A DNA stretch of 64,000 nucleotides from Actinopolymorpha cephalotaxi (GTDB lineage Bacteria > Actinomycetota > Actinomycetes > Propionibacteriales > Actinopolymorphaceae): the NCBI RefSeq assembly GCF_013408535.1, contig NZ_JACBZA010000001.1, positions 6,718,850 to 6,782,849 of the forward strand, in the 5' to 3' direction. Numbering within the stretch: the first letter of the stretch is position 1; each line of letters begins with the position of its first letter. The notes below the pieces were generated by a model. That model was not told the origin of the DNA and ran no database searches. It saw only the letters and a list, made by a program, of their open reading frames with translations. This document shows positions 1 through 8,159 of this stretch, piece by piece. A program made the translations under genes and the position numbers.

Positions 1-636
1 CAGGCCGGCCGGGAGGAGGACGCCGAACGCCCGCCGGAGATCCCGTACGACCGGCGGCCGCGCGGGATCGTCTACGTCGGCGGGCTGTCGGACCTGCGGG
101 GGCTGTCGGCGATGCTCGACGTGGCCCGGATCGCCGGCACCCGGCACGGCGAGCGGCTGACGCTGATCGGGACGTTCATGCCGGCGGAGCTGGAGGCGCG
201 GCTGGCCGAGCCGGAACTCGCCGGGCTGATCGAGTACGTCGGCGCGCAGCCGCCGAAGCGGGTCCGCGAGCTGCTGGGTGAGTCCCGCGTCGGCCTGATC
301 CTGCAGGTCGGGCCGGAGGCGTACAAGCGGAACCTCCCGACCAAGATGTTCGAGTACATGGCCGAGGGGATGCCGGTGGTGGCGTCCCACTTCCCGCTGT
401 GGAAGCAGATCCTCGACGAGGCCGAGGCCGGTGTCACCGTCGACCCCGAGGACGGCCGGGCGGCCGCGGAGGCGGTGTCGCGGCTGCTGTCGGACCCGGT
501 GGAGGCGGCGGCGATGGGCCGGCGCGGACGCAAGGCGGTGTACGAGAGGTACTCGTTCGGGCCGGAGGCGGCGAAGCTGCTCGCGTTGTACGACAGCCTG
601 CTGCCCGGCGACCTGCGCGCCGCCAGAGCCCGATGA
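1..636 (+). CDS. Glycosyltransferase family 4, C-terminal part (5' end outside window)
   Basis: The reading frame is open from the first base, so this is the C-terminal 211 residues of a longer protein. It transfers a sugar from a nucleotide-sugar donor, probably on the cytoplasmic face of the membrane during polysaccharide repeat-unit assembly. A Rossmann-like strand begins at VYVGGLSDLRGL, and the family's donor-binding E-x7-E region is seen as PTKMFEYMAEGMPVVAS near the middle of the visible part. This is the GT-B/GT4 C-terminal domain. Its stop overlaps the next start as ATGA, so it is translationally coupled to the flippase. The exact sugar cannot be read from the sequence. Confidence 0.85.
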   Translation, partial: QAGREEDAERPPEIPYDRRPRGIVYVGGLSDLRGLSAMLDVARIAGTRHGERLTLIGTFMPAELEARLAEPELAGLIEYVGAQPPKRVRELLGESRVGLILQVGPEAYKRNLPTKMFEYMAEGMPVVASHFPLWKQILDEAEAGVTVDPEDGRAAAEAVSRLLSDPVEAAAMGRRGRKAVYERYSFGPEAAKLLALYDSLLPGDLRAARAR

Positions 637-1952
637 GCGGCGCCGACCCCGCGACGACGACCGACGTGCTTCCGGCCGCGCCGCGCACGGCACCCCGGCG
701 GCCCGGCGCCCGGCGCGGGGTGGCGGAGATCGTGCTGGGCACGGTCCTCGGCCAGGGGCTGCTGATCGCGGCCGCTCCCGTCCTCGCCCGCCTCTACAGC
801 CCCGCCGACTTCGCCCTGCTGCAGATCTTCACCGGTGTCGTCTCCGTCGGCGCCGTGCTGGCCGGCCTGCGGATGGACCTCGCCGTTCCGTTGGCGCGCG
901 ACGTCACCGAGGCCCGCGCGGTGGTGCGGGCCGGGCTGGCCGGCACGGTCGTGGTGGCGGTCGCGATCTGGCTGCTGGGCCTGGCCGGCGCCGGGCTGTG
1001 GGCGGTCAACGCCACCCTGGCCGACCTTCGGGCGGCGTGGTGGCTGGTGCCGCCGACGGTGGCGGTGATCGCGGTGTTCCAGCTGCTGAGCGCGGTGCTC
1101 GTCCGCGCCGAGCGGTACCGCGACCTCGCCGGGCGCAACGCCCTGCAGGGTGTGGGCACGGCCGGCGCTCAGCTCGGCCTCGGGTTCGCCGGACTGGCCC
1201 CGCTGGGGTTGCTGCTCGGCATGGGCGTCGGCCGCGCCGCCGGACTCGCGTCGATCGCCCGCGGCGGGTTGTTCCCGCCGCCGGCCGCCGGCCGGCGGGA
1301 GCCGGTGACGGCCGGGCAGGTGTACGCCGCGGTCCGCCGATTCCGCAGGTTCCCCCTGGTGACCACGTGGACGGCGCTGCTGAACAACACCGGACAGTAC
1401 GCGCCGTACCTCCTGTTCTCGTTGACGTACGGCCAGAACCCCACCGGCTGGCTGGCGTTCACCAGCCGGCTGCTCGCGCTGCCGGCCACGGTGGTCGGCC
1501 AGGCGGTGGCCCAGGTGTTCCTCGGCCGGGGCGCGAGCGCGCGGCGGGACGCGACCGGCGACCTCCCGCGGCTGACCTGGCTGGCCGTGCGCCGGCTCGC
1601 GCTGGTCGGCGCCGGACCGGCGATCGCCTTGTCGCTGGCCGGTCCGTGGGTGTTCGGCTGGGTGTTCGGCGCACAGTGGGAACGCGCCGGGTCGTACGCC
1701 CAACTGCTGGCGGTGGCGTTCCTCGCGCAGTTCGTGGCCAGCCCGGTCTCCAACGTCCTGAACCTGGTGGAACGCCAGGGACTCGCTCTGGGCTGGGAGG
1801 CCGTCCGGTTGGTGCTGGTGGTCGGGGTGCCCTGGCTGGTGTGGGCGCTCGGGGGTTCGGACCTGGCCGGCGTCGCCGCCTACGCGGGGGTCCTGGTGCT
1901 CTCCTACGGCGGGGTTCTCGTGCTGGTCCGGTGGGTGCTGCGCCATGGCTAG
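633..1952 (+). CDS. Wzx-like oligosaccharide flippase
   Basis: This is a 439-residue polytopic membrane protein with about twelve hydrophobic segments after a basic, proline-rich N-terminus. The pattern near residues 30-75 (ALL-type segment, LARLYSPADFALLQIF) is typical of the polysaccharide/Wzx branch of the MOP flippases, which move lipid-linked repeat units across the plasma membrane. It overlaps the upstream glycosyltransferase by 4 bp and the downstream polymerase-like gene by 8 bp, giving a tight GT-flippase-polymerase-GT operon. The start ATG at 633 is fixed by the ATGA overlap. Substrate is unknown; assignment to Wzx rather than another MOP member rests on context. Confidence 0.8.
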   Translation: MSGADPATTTDVLPAAPRTAPRRPGARRGVAEIVLGTVLGQGLLIAAAPVLARLYSPADFALLQIFTGVVSVGAVLAGLRMDLAVPLARDVTEARAVVRAGLAGTVVVAVAIWLLGLAGAGLWAVNATLADLRAAWWLVPPTVAVIAVFQLLSAVLVRAERYRDLAGRNALQGVGTAGAQLGLGFAGLAPLGLLLGMGVGRAAGLASIARGGLFPPPAAGRREPVTAGQVYAAVRRFRRFPLVTTWTALLNNTGQYAPYLLFSLTYGQNPTGWLAFTSRLLALPATVVGQAVAQVFLGRGASARRDATGDLPRLTWLAVRRLALVGAGPAIALSLAGPWVFGWVFGAQWERAGSYAQLLAVAFLAQFVASPVSNVLNLVERQGLALGWEAVRLVLVVGVPWLVWALGGSDLAGVAAYAGVLVLSYGGVLVLVRWVLRHG

Positions 1953-3537
1953 CCGAGCGGTGACCGGGCCGCGGACGCCGGAGCGGAACACCCCCGGCCC
2001 GCGCACGTCCGGCCGGCACGTGCCCGGCCGGGACGCGGGCGGCCGGAACTTCCCCGGCCCGCGTACCAGGCGGGCGCGCGTCCCCCGGCGCCGCGGGCCG
2101 GCCGACCGGCCCCTCCCGCGGCGCGGCGTGGCCCGGGTCGGCGGCCGTACGGTGGCCTGGCTCGCGGTCTACGCGCTCGGCCTCGCGGCGTGTCACTACC
2201 TGGTGATCGCGCCGGCCTTCGCCTACCTCGGGTTCGAGAAGGTGCCACCCAACCCGCTGGTCGCGATCGTGGTGGCGCCGACCTACCTGCTGTGCGCCCG
2301 GCGGCTTCCGCTGTCCTGGGAACGCCCCTCCGCGATCGTGTACTGGATGCTGTTCCTGGTGGTGGTGGCGCCGGTGCACGTCCTGCCGATGTTCATCACC
2401 GACCGGTCCACGGCGGTGTGGCTGATGGTCGGCGGGGTGGCCGCGGCGTTCTGGCTGCTGGGCGGGATCTACTCCGTCCCGCTGTGGACGTTCCGCCCGC
2501 CGGCGATCCCGGCGCGGGTCTACTGGCCGGCGTACGCCCTGCTCTGGCTGGTGATGACCGGTGTCGTCGTCGGCTACTACGGCCTGCACCTGCGGCTGGT
2601 GAGCCTGTCGGAGATCTACGCGGTCCGCGACACCTACCGGAACTCCTTCGGCGAGGTGCCCAAGGTCGCGACGTACGTCGTCCCGTGGCTCGGCAACGTG
2701 ATCGCGCCGGTCGCCATCGCCCGCGGCCTGATGACCAGGCGCTGGAGCTGGGCCGCGCTGGGCGTGCTCACCGAGCTGTACCTCGTGTCGATCACCGGGT
2801 TCAAGCAGTTGCTGTTCTCCTCGCTGCTGGCCGCCGGAGTGGTGGTGCTGGCGCGGACGACCGACCTGGCCCGGATCGGCCGGCGGGTCGGTGTCCTCGC
2901 CGCCTGCGGGGTGTTCGCCGTCACTGTGATCGACTTCGCCCGCGGCGGCTGGGGCCTGTCGTCGATCCTGGTCCGCCGGCTGGTGCTCACCAGCGCGGTC
3001 AACACGGAGTACCACTTCGAGTTCTTCCTGCAGAACCCCAAGGGACATCTGGGCTACGGGGTGCTGTCGCACTGGGTGGCCTATCCGTACGACCTGAAGC
3101 CGCCGTTCCTGATCGGCCAGGTGTTCTACGGCAATCCGGAGATGAGCGCCAACGCCAACCTCTGGGCGGACGCCTACGCCAACTTCGGGCTGGTCGGGGT
3201 CTTCGTGTTCACCGGCATCCTCGCCGTGGTGCTGCACTTCGCCGACAGCGCCGCGCGTGGCCTGCCGGGCGGCCTGGCGCTGGCCGCGCTCGCCCAGTCG
3301 GCGTTCAGCGTGTCCAACACCGCGATGTTGACGGTCTTCCTCACGCACGGCATGTTGCTGGCGGTGGCGGTCGTCTACCTCATGCCGGCAGGCGACGACG
3401 CCACCCGGCGAAAGCCCCGCCGGCCGGGCCTGCGGCGGATCCGCCGTGGGCCACCGCGGACGGGCCGCACCCGCCGCCGGCCGCCCGGGGTGGGCCGGCC
3501 GCGACCACGCCTCTCGGGAAGCCGAGCACCCTCATGA
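1945..3537 (+). CDS. Wzy-like O-antigen/exopolysaccharide polymerase (membrane protein)
   Basis: A 530-residue membrane protein with a long Arg/Pro-rich cytoplasmic N-terminal extension (about residues 1-65), then ten or more hydrophobic helices and a short basic tail. The large loop with HFEFFLQNPKGHLGYG and the later segment containing NANLWADAYANFGLVG match the oligosaccharide-repeat-unit polymerase style, in which such polar loops carry the catalytic Arg and Asn/Asp residues. Gene order (after a flippase, before a glycosyltransferase) supports a Wzy role joining repeat units outside the membrane. Sequence identity in this family is low, so the call is partly contextual. The start at 1945 lies inside the flippase 3' end. 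Confidence 0.7.
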   Translation: MASRAVTGPRTPERNTPGPRTSGRHVPGRDAGGRNFPGPRTRRARVPRRRGPADRPLPRRGVARVGGRTVAWLAVYALGLAACHYLVIAPAFAYLGFEKVPPNPLVAIVVAPTYLLCARRLPLSWERPSAIVYWMLFLVVVAPVHVLPMFITDRSTAVWLMVGGVAAAFWLLGGIYSVPLWTFRPPAIPARVYWPAYALLWLVMTGVVVGYYGLHLRLVSLSEIYAVRDTYRNSFGEVPKVATYVVPWLGNVIAPVAIARGLMTRRWSWAALGVLTELYLVSITGFKQLLFSSLLAAGVVVLARTTDLARIGRRVGVLAACGVFAVTVIDFARGGWGLSSILVRRLVLTSAVNTEYHFEFFLQNPKGHLGYGVLSHWVAYPYDLKPPFLIGQVFYGNPEMSANANLWADAYANFGLVGVFVFTGILAVVLHFADSAARGLPGGLALAALAQSAFSVSNTAMLTVFLTHGMLLAVAVVYLMPAGDDATRRKPRRPGLRRIRRGPPRTGRTRRRPPGVGRPRPRLSGSRAPS

Positions 3538-4808
3538 ACCCGGACATGCGTTCGCCGAGTCCGCGGCCTTCGCGGCCGCCGCAGTCCCCGCAGGCCGCAC
3601 GGAACGCCGGCCGGCCGCGGCGGGTGCTGGTCCTCAACCAGTCCGCCCTGCCCCGGTCGCAGGGCGGGGGCACCCGCCACGTGGAGCTGTTCGGGCGGCT
3701 CAGGCGATGGACGCACCGCATCGTGGCCGGCAACCGCAACTACACCACCCGGGAGCGCTTCTCCAGCAGGTCGCCGGCGTTCGTGACCGTTCCCGTCCCG
3801 AACTACGAGTCCAACGGCTCCGGCCGGGTGCTGAACTGGCTGGCGTACGCCGTGGGAGCGGTGGCCGCCGGTGTCCGGTGGGGACGGTACGACGTGGTGT
3901 ACGCCTCGTCGCCACCCCTGCTGACCCCGCTGGCCGGCTGGCTGCTGGCGCGGCTTCGGCGGGTCCCGCTCGTCGTGGAGATCCGGGACCTGTGGCCGCG
4001 GTCGATGGTGGAGCTCGGCTACCTCGCCGACGGCTCCCGCACGCACCGGGCGCTGGTCGCCCTGGAGCGGTTCGTCTACCGGTCCGCGGACGCGATCGTG
4101 GCCGTCGCCGACGGCTGGCAGGACCACTTCGCGGCGTTCGGCGTACCACCGGAGAAGGTCGTGCTCGTGAGCAACGGCGCCGAGCCCGCCGACTTCGTAC
4201 CCACCGTGCCGCGGGACAAGGCGCGCGCCGAACTCGGCGCGGACGGATTCGTCGCGGTCTACGCCGGAGCCCACGGCCCGGCCAACGGCCTGGACCTGAT
4301 CCTGGACGTGGCCGGCGTACTGCCCGGCTGCACGTTCGTCCTCGTCGGTGACGGCCTGAACAAGGCGCGGCTGGTCACCCGGGCGGCTGAGGAGGCGATC
4401 GCCAACGTGCGGTTCCTGCCCGCGGTGCCGAAGGACCAGCTGGCGAACGTGTTCGTCGCCGCCGACGTGGGGCTGCACACGCTCGCCCAGGCGGAGTTGT
4501 TCAAGGAGGCGCTGAGCCCGAACAAGCTGTACGACTACCTCGCGGCGGGCCTCCCGGTCGTCACCAACGTCGGCGGCGACCTGGAACGCCGGCTGGTCGA
4601 GGCCGGCTGCGCGGTGCGCGGCTCGGCGGCGCCGGGCGAGTCCTCGTCGGCCGCGCTGGTCGCCGCGCTTCGCGAGCTGGGGGAGCGGGGTGCGGCCGAG
4701 CGGGCGCGGATGGGTGCGCGCGGCCGCGACTACGTGGAACGCAACGCCTCGCGTACGGCGATGGCGGCGCGCCTGGAAGCACTGCTGGACGAGGTGACCA
4801 GCCGCTGA
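3534..4808 (+). CDS. Glycosyltransferase family 4 (WbuB/WcaI-like)
   Basis: A 424-residue GT-B fold enzyme. The N-terminal domain starts at RRVLVLNQSALPRSQGGGTR and carries the ASSPPLL.PLAGWLLAR and EIRDLWPRSMVELGY segments typical of WbuB/WcaI-like GT4 enzymes. The C-terminal donor domain contains KLYDYLAAGLPVV, the E/D-x7 donor-binding region. It probably adds an N-acetylated amino sugar to the lipid-linked repeat unit. The ATGA overlap with the polymerase at 3534-3537 fixes the start. The last codons form the first copy of a 23-bp tandem repeat that runs past the stop. Confidence 0.85.
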   Translation: MNPDMRSPSPRPSRPPQSPQAARNAGRPRRVLVLNQSALPRSQGGGTRHVELFGRLRRWTHRIVAGNRNYTTRERFSSRSPAFVTVPVPNYESNGSGRVLNWLAYAVGAVAAGVRWGRYDVVYASSPPLLTPLAGWLLARLRRVPLVVEIRDLWPRSMVELGYLADGSRTHRALVALERFVYRSADAIVAVADGWQDHFAAFGVPPEKVVLVSNGAEPADFVPTVPRDKARAELGADGFVAVYAGAHGPANGLDLILDVAGVLPGCTFVLVGDGLNKARLVTRAAEEAIANVRFLPAVPKDQLANVFVAADVGLHTLAQAELFKEALSPNKLYDYLAAGLPVVTNVGGDLERRLVEAGCAVRGSAAPGESSSAALVAALRELGERGAAERARMGARGRDYVERNASRTAMAARLEALLDEVTSR

Positions 4809-4862
4809 GCGGCGACGTGACCAGCCGCCGAGCGGCGACGTGACCAGCCGCTGAGCGACGAC
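4794..4862 (+). repeat. Three tandem copies of a 23-bp repeat spanning a stop codon
   Basis: Copies lie at 4794-4816, 4817-4839 and 4840-4862, each beginning GTGACCAGCCGC and ending CGAC; they differ at only one or two bases. The first copy encodes the last residues and stop of the glycosyltransferase. Because 23 is not a multiple of three, extra copies cannot extend the protein in frame. Confidence 0.95.
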
Positions 4863-5112
4863 GCGGCCGTGCGCCGGTTTTCGTCGCCAGAAAGCGGAAA
4901 CAGGATCCTTCACCCGGACGCGGGGGAAGGGAAAACTACTTGACCCTGGGGGCGGTGCGTACCAACGCCCGGATACGGGGACCAGAGGAGTGGACGTTCA
5001 CGACCGGCCCGAACGGCCCCGGCTCGTCCACGGGAGGCGTCGCCGTCCGCAACCGCTCGGCCGGCTCGGCGATCCTGTCCGACCCGATCCCACCCCGGGA
5101 GGCTGAACGCGC
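4809..5112. other. Intergenic region between glycosyltransferase and DegT gene
   Basis: These 304 bases hold the rest of the 23-bp tandem repeats and then a less GC-rich stretch. TTGACC at 4939-4944 resembles a -35 box, but no convincing -10 box lies at the usual distance. A GGGAGG Shine-Dalgarno sequence lies about 11 nt before the ATG at 5113. No gene or terminator hairpin was recognised. Confidence 0.5.
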
Positions 5113-6354
5113 ATGTTCGCCACGTCTGGCACGTCCGCCACGTCCGGGGATGCTCTCGCGGTCGCGGGTGGGACCCCCGTCCGCACGGCGGCCTTCCCTC
5201 CGTGGCCGGTGTTCTCCGAGGACGAGATCGAGGCCGTGGTGCGGGTGCTGCGGTCGGGCCGGGTCAACTACTGGACGGGCGTGGAGGGACGGGCGTTCGA
5301 GCACGAGTTCGCGACCGCGGTCGGCGCGCCGTACGCCGTGGCGCTGTCCAACGGAACCGTCGCGCTCGAACTCGCCCTGCACGCGGTCGGGATCGGCCCG
5401 GGCGACGAGGTGGTCGTACCCGCGCGGACGTTCGTGGCCACCGCGAGCGCGGTGGTGGCGGTCGGCGCCCGGCCGGTGGTCGCCGACATCGACCCGGTGA
5501 GCCAGGCGCTCACCGCGGCCACCGTGGAGGCGGTCCGCACGCCACGGACCCGGGCGGTGATCCCGGTGCACCTGGGCGGCTGGCCGGCGCCGATGGCGGA
5601 GCTGATGTCCCTGGCCGCCCGGCACGACCTGGTGGTGATCGAGGACTGTGCCCAGGCGCACGGCGCGCGGCTGGCGGGCCGGTCGGTCGGAACGCTGGGG
5701 CACGTGGCCGCGTGGTCGTTCTGCCAGGACAAGATCCTCACCACCGCGGGCGAGGGCGGCGCGGTGACCACCGGCGACGAGGAGATCTGGCGCTCGGTGT
5801 GGGAACGCAAGGACCATGGCAAGAGCTTCGCCGCGGTGTACGAGCGGTCGCACGCGCCGGGGTTCCGGTGGCTGCACGAGTCGTTCGGCACCAACGCGCG
5901 GATGACCGAGGTGCAGGCCGCGCAGGGCCGGCGCGCCCTGGCCCGGCTGCCGAAGTGGTCCGAACGCCGGCGCGCGCACGCGGCCGTGCTGGACGAGGGC
6001 CTGGCCGACGTGCCGGGACTGCGGGTGCCGGTCCCGCCGCCGGACGTACGGCACGCGTACTACAAGTACTACGCGTTCGTCCGGCCCGAACGCCTCGCGC
6101 CGGGATGGGACCGGGACGCGGTGATGACCGCGATCGAGGCGGAGGGTGTGCCGTGCCTGCAGGGTGCCTGCGCGGAGATCTACCGCGAGAAGGCGTTCGA
6201 CGGCGTGGGCAGGCCCGAGCATCCGCTGCCGGTGGCGCACGAACTCGGCGGGACGTCGCTGATGTGGATGGTGCATCCCACCCTGACCAAGCGGGAGATC
6301 GACGACACCGTCGAGGCGATCCGGAAGGTGATGCGCGTCGCCGCCCCGGAATGA
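5113..6354 (+). CDS. DegT/DnrJ/EryC1/StrS family aminotransferase (first copy)
   Basis: A 413-residue PLP-dependent sugar aminotransferase of fold type I. Family landmarks are visible: SNGTVALELAL near residues 79-89 (phosphate-binding turn), PGDEVVVPARTFVATA at 96-111, the Asp of VIEDCAQAHGA near 178 that contacts the PLP ring nitrogen, and the Schiff-base lysine K207 in SFCQDKILTT followed by GEGG. Such enzymes aminate a keto sugar nucleotide with glutamate as donor. It heads a run of sugar-nucleotide modifying genes. A second DegT enzyme follows at 7020, so two different amino positions or two sugars are likely. Its substrate cannot be read from the sequence. Confidence 0.9.
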   Translation: MFATSGTSATSGDALAVAGGTPVRTAAFPPWPVFSEDEIEAVVRVLRSGRVNYWTGVEGRAFEHEFATAVGAPYAVALSNGTVALELALHAVGIGPGDEVVVPARTFVATASAVVAVGARPVVADIDPVSQALTAATVEAVRTPRTRAVIPVHLGGWPAPMAELMSLAARHDLVVIEDCAQAHGARLAGRSVGTLGHVAAWSFCQDKILTTAGEGGAVTTGDEEIWRSVWERKDHGKSFAAVYERSHAPGFRWLHESFGTNARMTEVQAAQGRRALARLPKWSERRRAHAAVLDEGLADVPGLRVPVPPPDVRHAYYKYYAFVRPERLAPGWDRDAVMTAIEAEGVPCLQGACAEIYREKAFDGVGRPEHPLPVAHELGGTSLMWMVHPTLTKREIDDTVEAIRKVMRVAAPE

Positions 6355-6365
6355 CGCGGGATGGT

Positions 6366-6371
6366 TACGCT
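6366..6371 (+). promoter_or_regulatory. Candidate -10 box TACGCT for a leaderless internal transcript
   Basis: TACGCT lies 8 nt before the ATG at 6380, the same geometry as other probable leaderless genes in this window. It would give the acetyltransferase-to-oxidoreductase part of the cluster its own promoter. Confidence 0.4.
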
Positions 6372-6379
6372 TCGGGTTC

Positions 6380-7018
6380 ATGGCAACACTTTCAGTCGCC
6401 GATACCGCCGACGTGCACGAGACGGCGCGGGTCGGCGACGGGACCGCGGTGTGGCACCTGGCACAGATCCGGGAGAACGCCGTGCTGGGCACCGACTGCA
6501 TCATCGGCCGCGGCGCCTACGTCGGCGCCGGCGTCCGGATCGGTGACCGGGTCAAGGTGCAGAACCACGCGCTGGTGTACGAGCCGGCCGTGCTGGAGGA
6601 CGGGGTCTTCGTCGGGCCCGCGGTGGTGCTGACCAACGACCAGTACCCCCGCTCGGTCGACCCGGACGGCACGCTCAAACGCGCCGCCGACTGGGAGGCC
6701 GTCGAGGTGACGGTCCGCGAGGGCGCCTCGCTCGGTGCTCGCTCGGTGTGCGTCGCGCCGGTGACGGTCGGCCGGTGGGCGATGGTGGCCGCGGGCGCGG
6801 TCGTCGTCCGCGACGTACCCGACTTCGCGCTGGTGGCCGGAGTGCCCGCGCGCAGGGTCGGATGGGTCGGTCGTGCGGGGGTACGACTGGAGGACAAGGG
6901 CTCCGGACGCTGGCTGTGCCCGCGTACGGGCGCCACCTACACCGAGCGCGGGGGTCTCCTGCGCGAGGACGGCACCCACGACAGCCACGAGAGAGACCAC
7001 GACCACGGGGGTCGATGA
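6380..7018 (+). CDS. Hexapeptide-repeat N-acetyltransferase, WbpD-like
   Basis: A 212-residue left-handed beta-helix acyltransferase. Imperfect hexapeptides run from about residue 8 to 165 (for example ENAVLGTDCIIGRGAYVGAGVRIGDRV). The catalytic-type His of QNHALVYEPAVLEDGVFVGP and the segment LTNDQYPRSVD match WbpD/WlbB-type UDP-sugar 3-amino N-acetyltransferases. The last 35 residues have a polar His/Asp-rich tail. Together with the following DegT and Gfo/Idh/MocA genes it forms a set like wbpD-wbpE-wbpB for UDP-2,3-diacetamido-2,3-dideoxy-glucuronic acid. No UDP-GlcNAc dehydrogenase (WbpA) lies inside the window. Confidence 0.82.
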   Translation: MATLSVADTADVHETARVGDGTAVWHLAQIRENAVLGTDCIIGRGAYVGAGVRIGDRVKVQNHALVYEPAVLEDGVFVGPAVVLTNDQYPRSVDPDGTLKRAADWEAVEVTVREGASLGARSVCVAPVTVGRWAMVAAGAVVVRDVPDFALVAGVPARRVGWVGRAGVRLEDKGSGRWLCPRTGATYTERGGLLREDGTHDSHERDHDHGGR

Positions 7019-7019
7019 C

Positions 7020-8159
7020 GTGAGCAACAACGAAGCGGTCCGCGAAGGGGCGCCGGGCGACGTGCTCCCCGACCCGATCCCGGCCGCGATGCCGATGATC
7101 GGTGCGGACGAACGCGCCGCGGTCGACCGGGTGCTCGCCAGCGGCATGCTGGTGCAGGGCCGGGAGGTCGCGGCGTTCGAGCAGGAGTTCGCGGCCCTGG
7201 TCGACGACCGGCCGTGCGTGGCGGTCAACGCGGGCACGAGCGCCCTGCACCTCGGCCTGCTGGCGGCCGGTGTCGGCCCGGGGGACGAGGTGATCGTGCC
7301 GTCGTTCACGTTCGCCGCCACCGCCAACTCCGTGGCGCTGACCGGGGCTACGCCGGTGTTCGCCGACATCGAGCCCGACCACTTCTGCCTGGATCCCGCG
7401 GCGGTCGAGGCCGCGGTGACCGCGCGCACGGTCGGGATCATGCCGGTGCACCTCTACGGCCACCCGGCGAACCTGACCGCGTTGACGCAGGTCGCCGACC
7501 GCTACGGGCTGGGAATCTTCGAGGACGCCTGTCAAGCCCACCTTGCGCGCTGGGGCGGGCGTCCGGTCGGCGCCTTCGGCACCTTCGGCGCGTTCAGCTT
7601 CTACCCCACCAAGAACATGACCACCGGTGAGGGCGGCATGGTGGTGTGCGCGGACGAGAACCTCGCCCGCACGGTCCGCCTGCTGCGCAACCAGGGCATG
7701 GAACGCAGGTACGAGAACGAGCTCGTCGGCTTCAACGCCCGGATGACCGACGTGGCGGCCGCGATCGGGCGGGTCCAGCTGGCCCGGGTCGAGGGCTGGA
7801 CCAAGCAGCGCCGGTCCAACGCCGGCTACCTCGACGCCCACCTGGCCGGGGTCGCCGGGCTCGTCACTCCGCCGGTCGCGGGGGACGCCGAGCACGTCTA
7901 CCACCAGTACACCGTGCGGGTGCCCGACCGGGACGGCGTGCAGGCGCGCCTCGCCCAGGCGGGGGTGGGCACCGGTGTCTACTACCCGATCCCGAACCAC
8001 CGGCTTCCGTCGTACGCCGAAGGCTCCGGACGTGGCGTCGACCTGCCGGAGACCGAGCGGGCCTGCCGGGAGGCGATCTCGCTGCCGGTGCACCCGGGCC
8101 TGTCCGACCGTGAGCTCGCCCAGGTCGCGGCCGAGGTGACCAGGGCGGTGTCGCGATGA
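7020..8159 (+). CDS. DegT family aminotransferase, WbpE-like (second copy)
   Basis: A 379-residue PLP aminotransferase starting at GTG 7020, one base after the acetyltransferase stop. NAGTSALHLGLLAAGVGPGDEVIVPSF (split around residues 70-95), the FEDACQAH Asp near 169 and the PLP lysine K198 in FSFYPTKNMTTGEGG identify the family. The C-terminal segment with GVYYPIPNHRLP and SLPVHPGLS is the style seen in WbpE, which installs the 3-amino group on UDP-2-acetamido-3-keto-glucuronate. It is flanked by WbpD-like and WbpB-like genes, the last overlapping by 4 bp. The WbpE assignment is by resemblance and context. Confidence 0.88.
   Translation: MSNNEAVREGAPGDVLPDPIPAAMPMIGADERAAVDRVLASGMLVQGREVAAFEQEFAALVDDRPCVAVNAGTSALHLGLLAAGVGPGDEVIVPSFTFAATANSVALTGATPVFADIEPDHFCLDPAAVEAAVTARTVGIMPVHLYGHPANLTALTQVADRYGLGIFEDACQAHLARWGGRPVGAFGTFGAFSFYPTKNMTTGEGGMVVCADENLARTVRLLRNQGMERRYENELVGFNARMTDVAAAIGRVQLARVEGWTKQRRSNAGYLDAHLAGVAGLVTPPVAGDAEHVYHQYTVRVPDRDGVQARLAQAGVGTGVYYPIPNHRLPSYAEGSGRGVDLPETERACREAISLPVHPGLSDRELAQVAAEVTRAVSR

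Noticed and set aside
72-2006. Long reading frame on the opposite strand of the polysaccharide genes
   Set aside because: It is rich in Arg/Gln/His/Pro without any domain and runs antisense to clear genes. Such shadows are expected at this GC content; the same applies to other long antisense frames (for example 1459-3348, 3375-4913, 33232-35730, 42887-45814 and 54774-57374).
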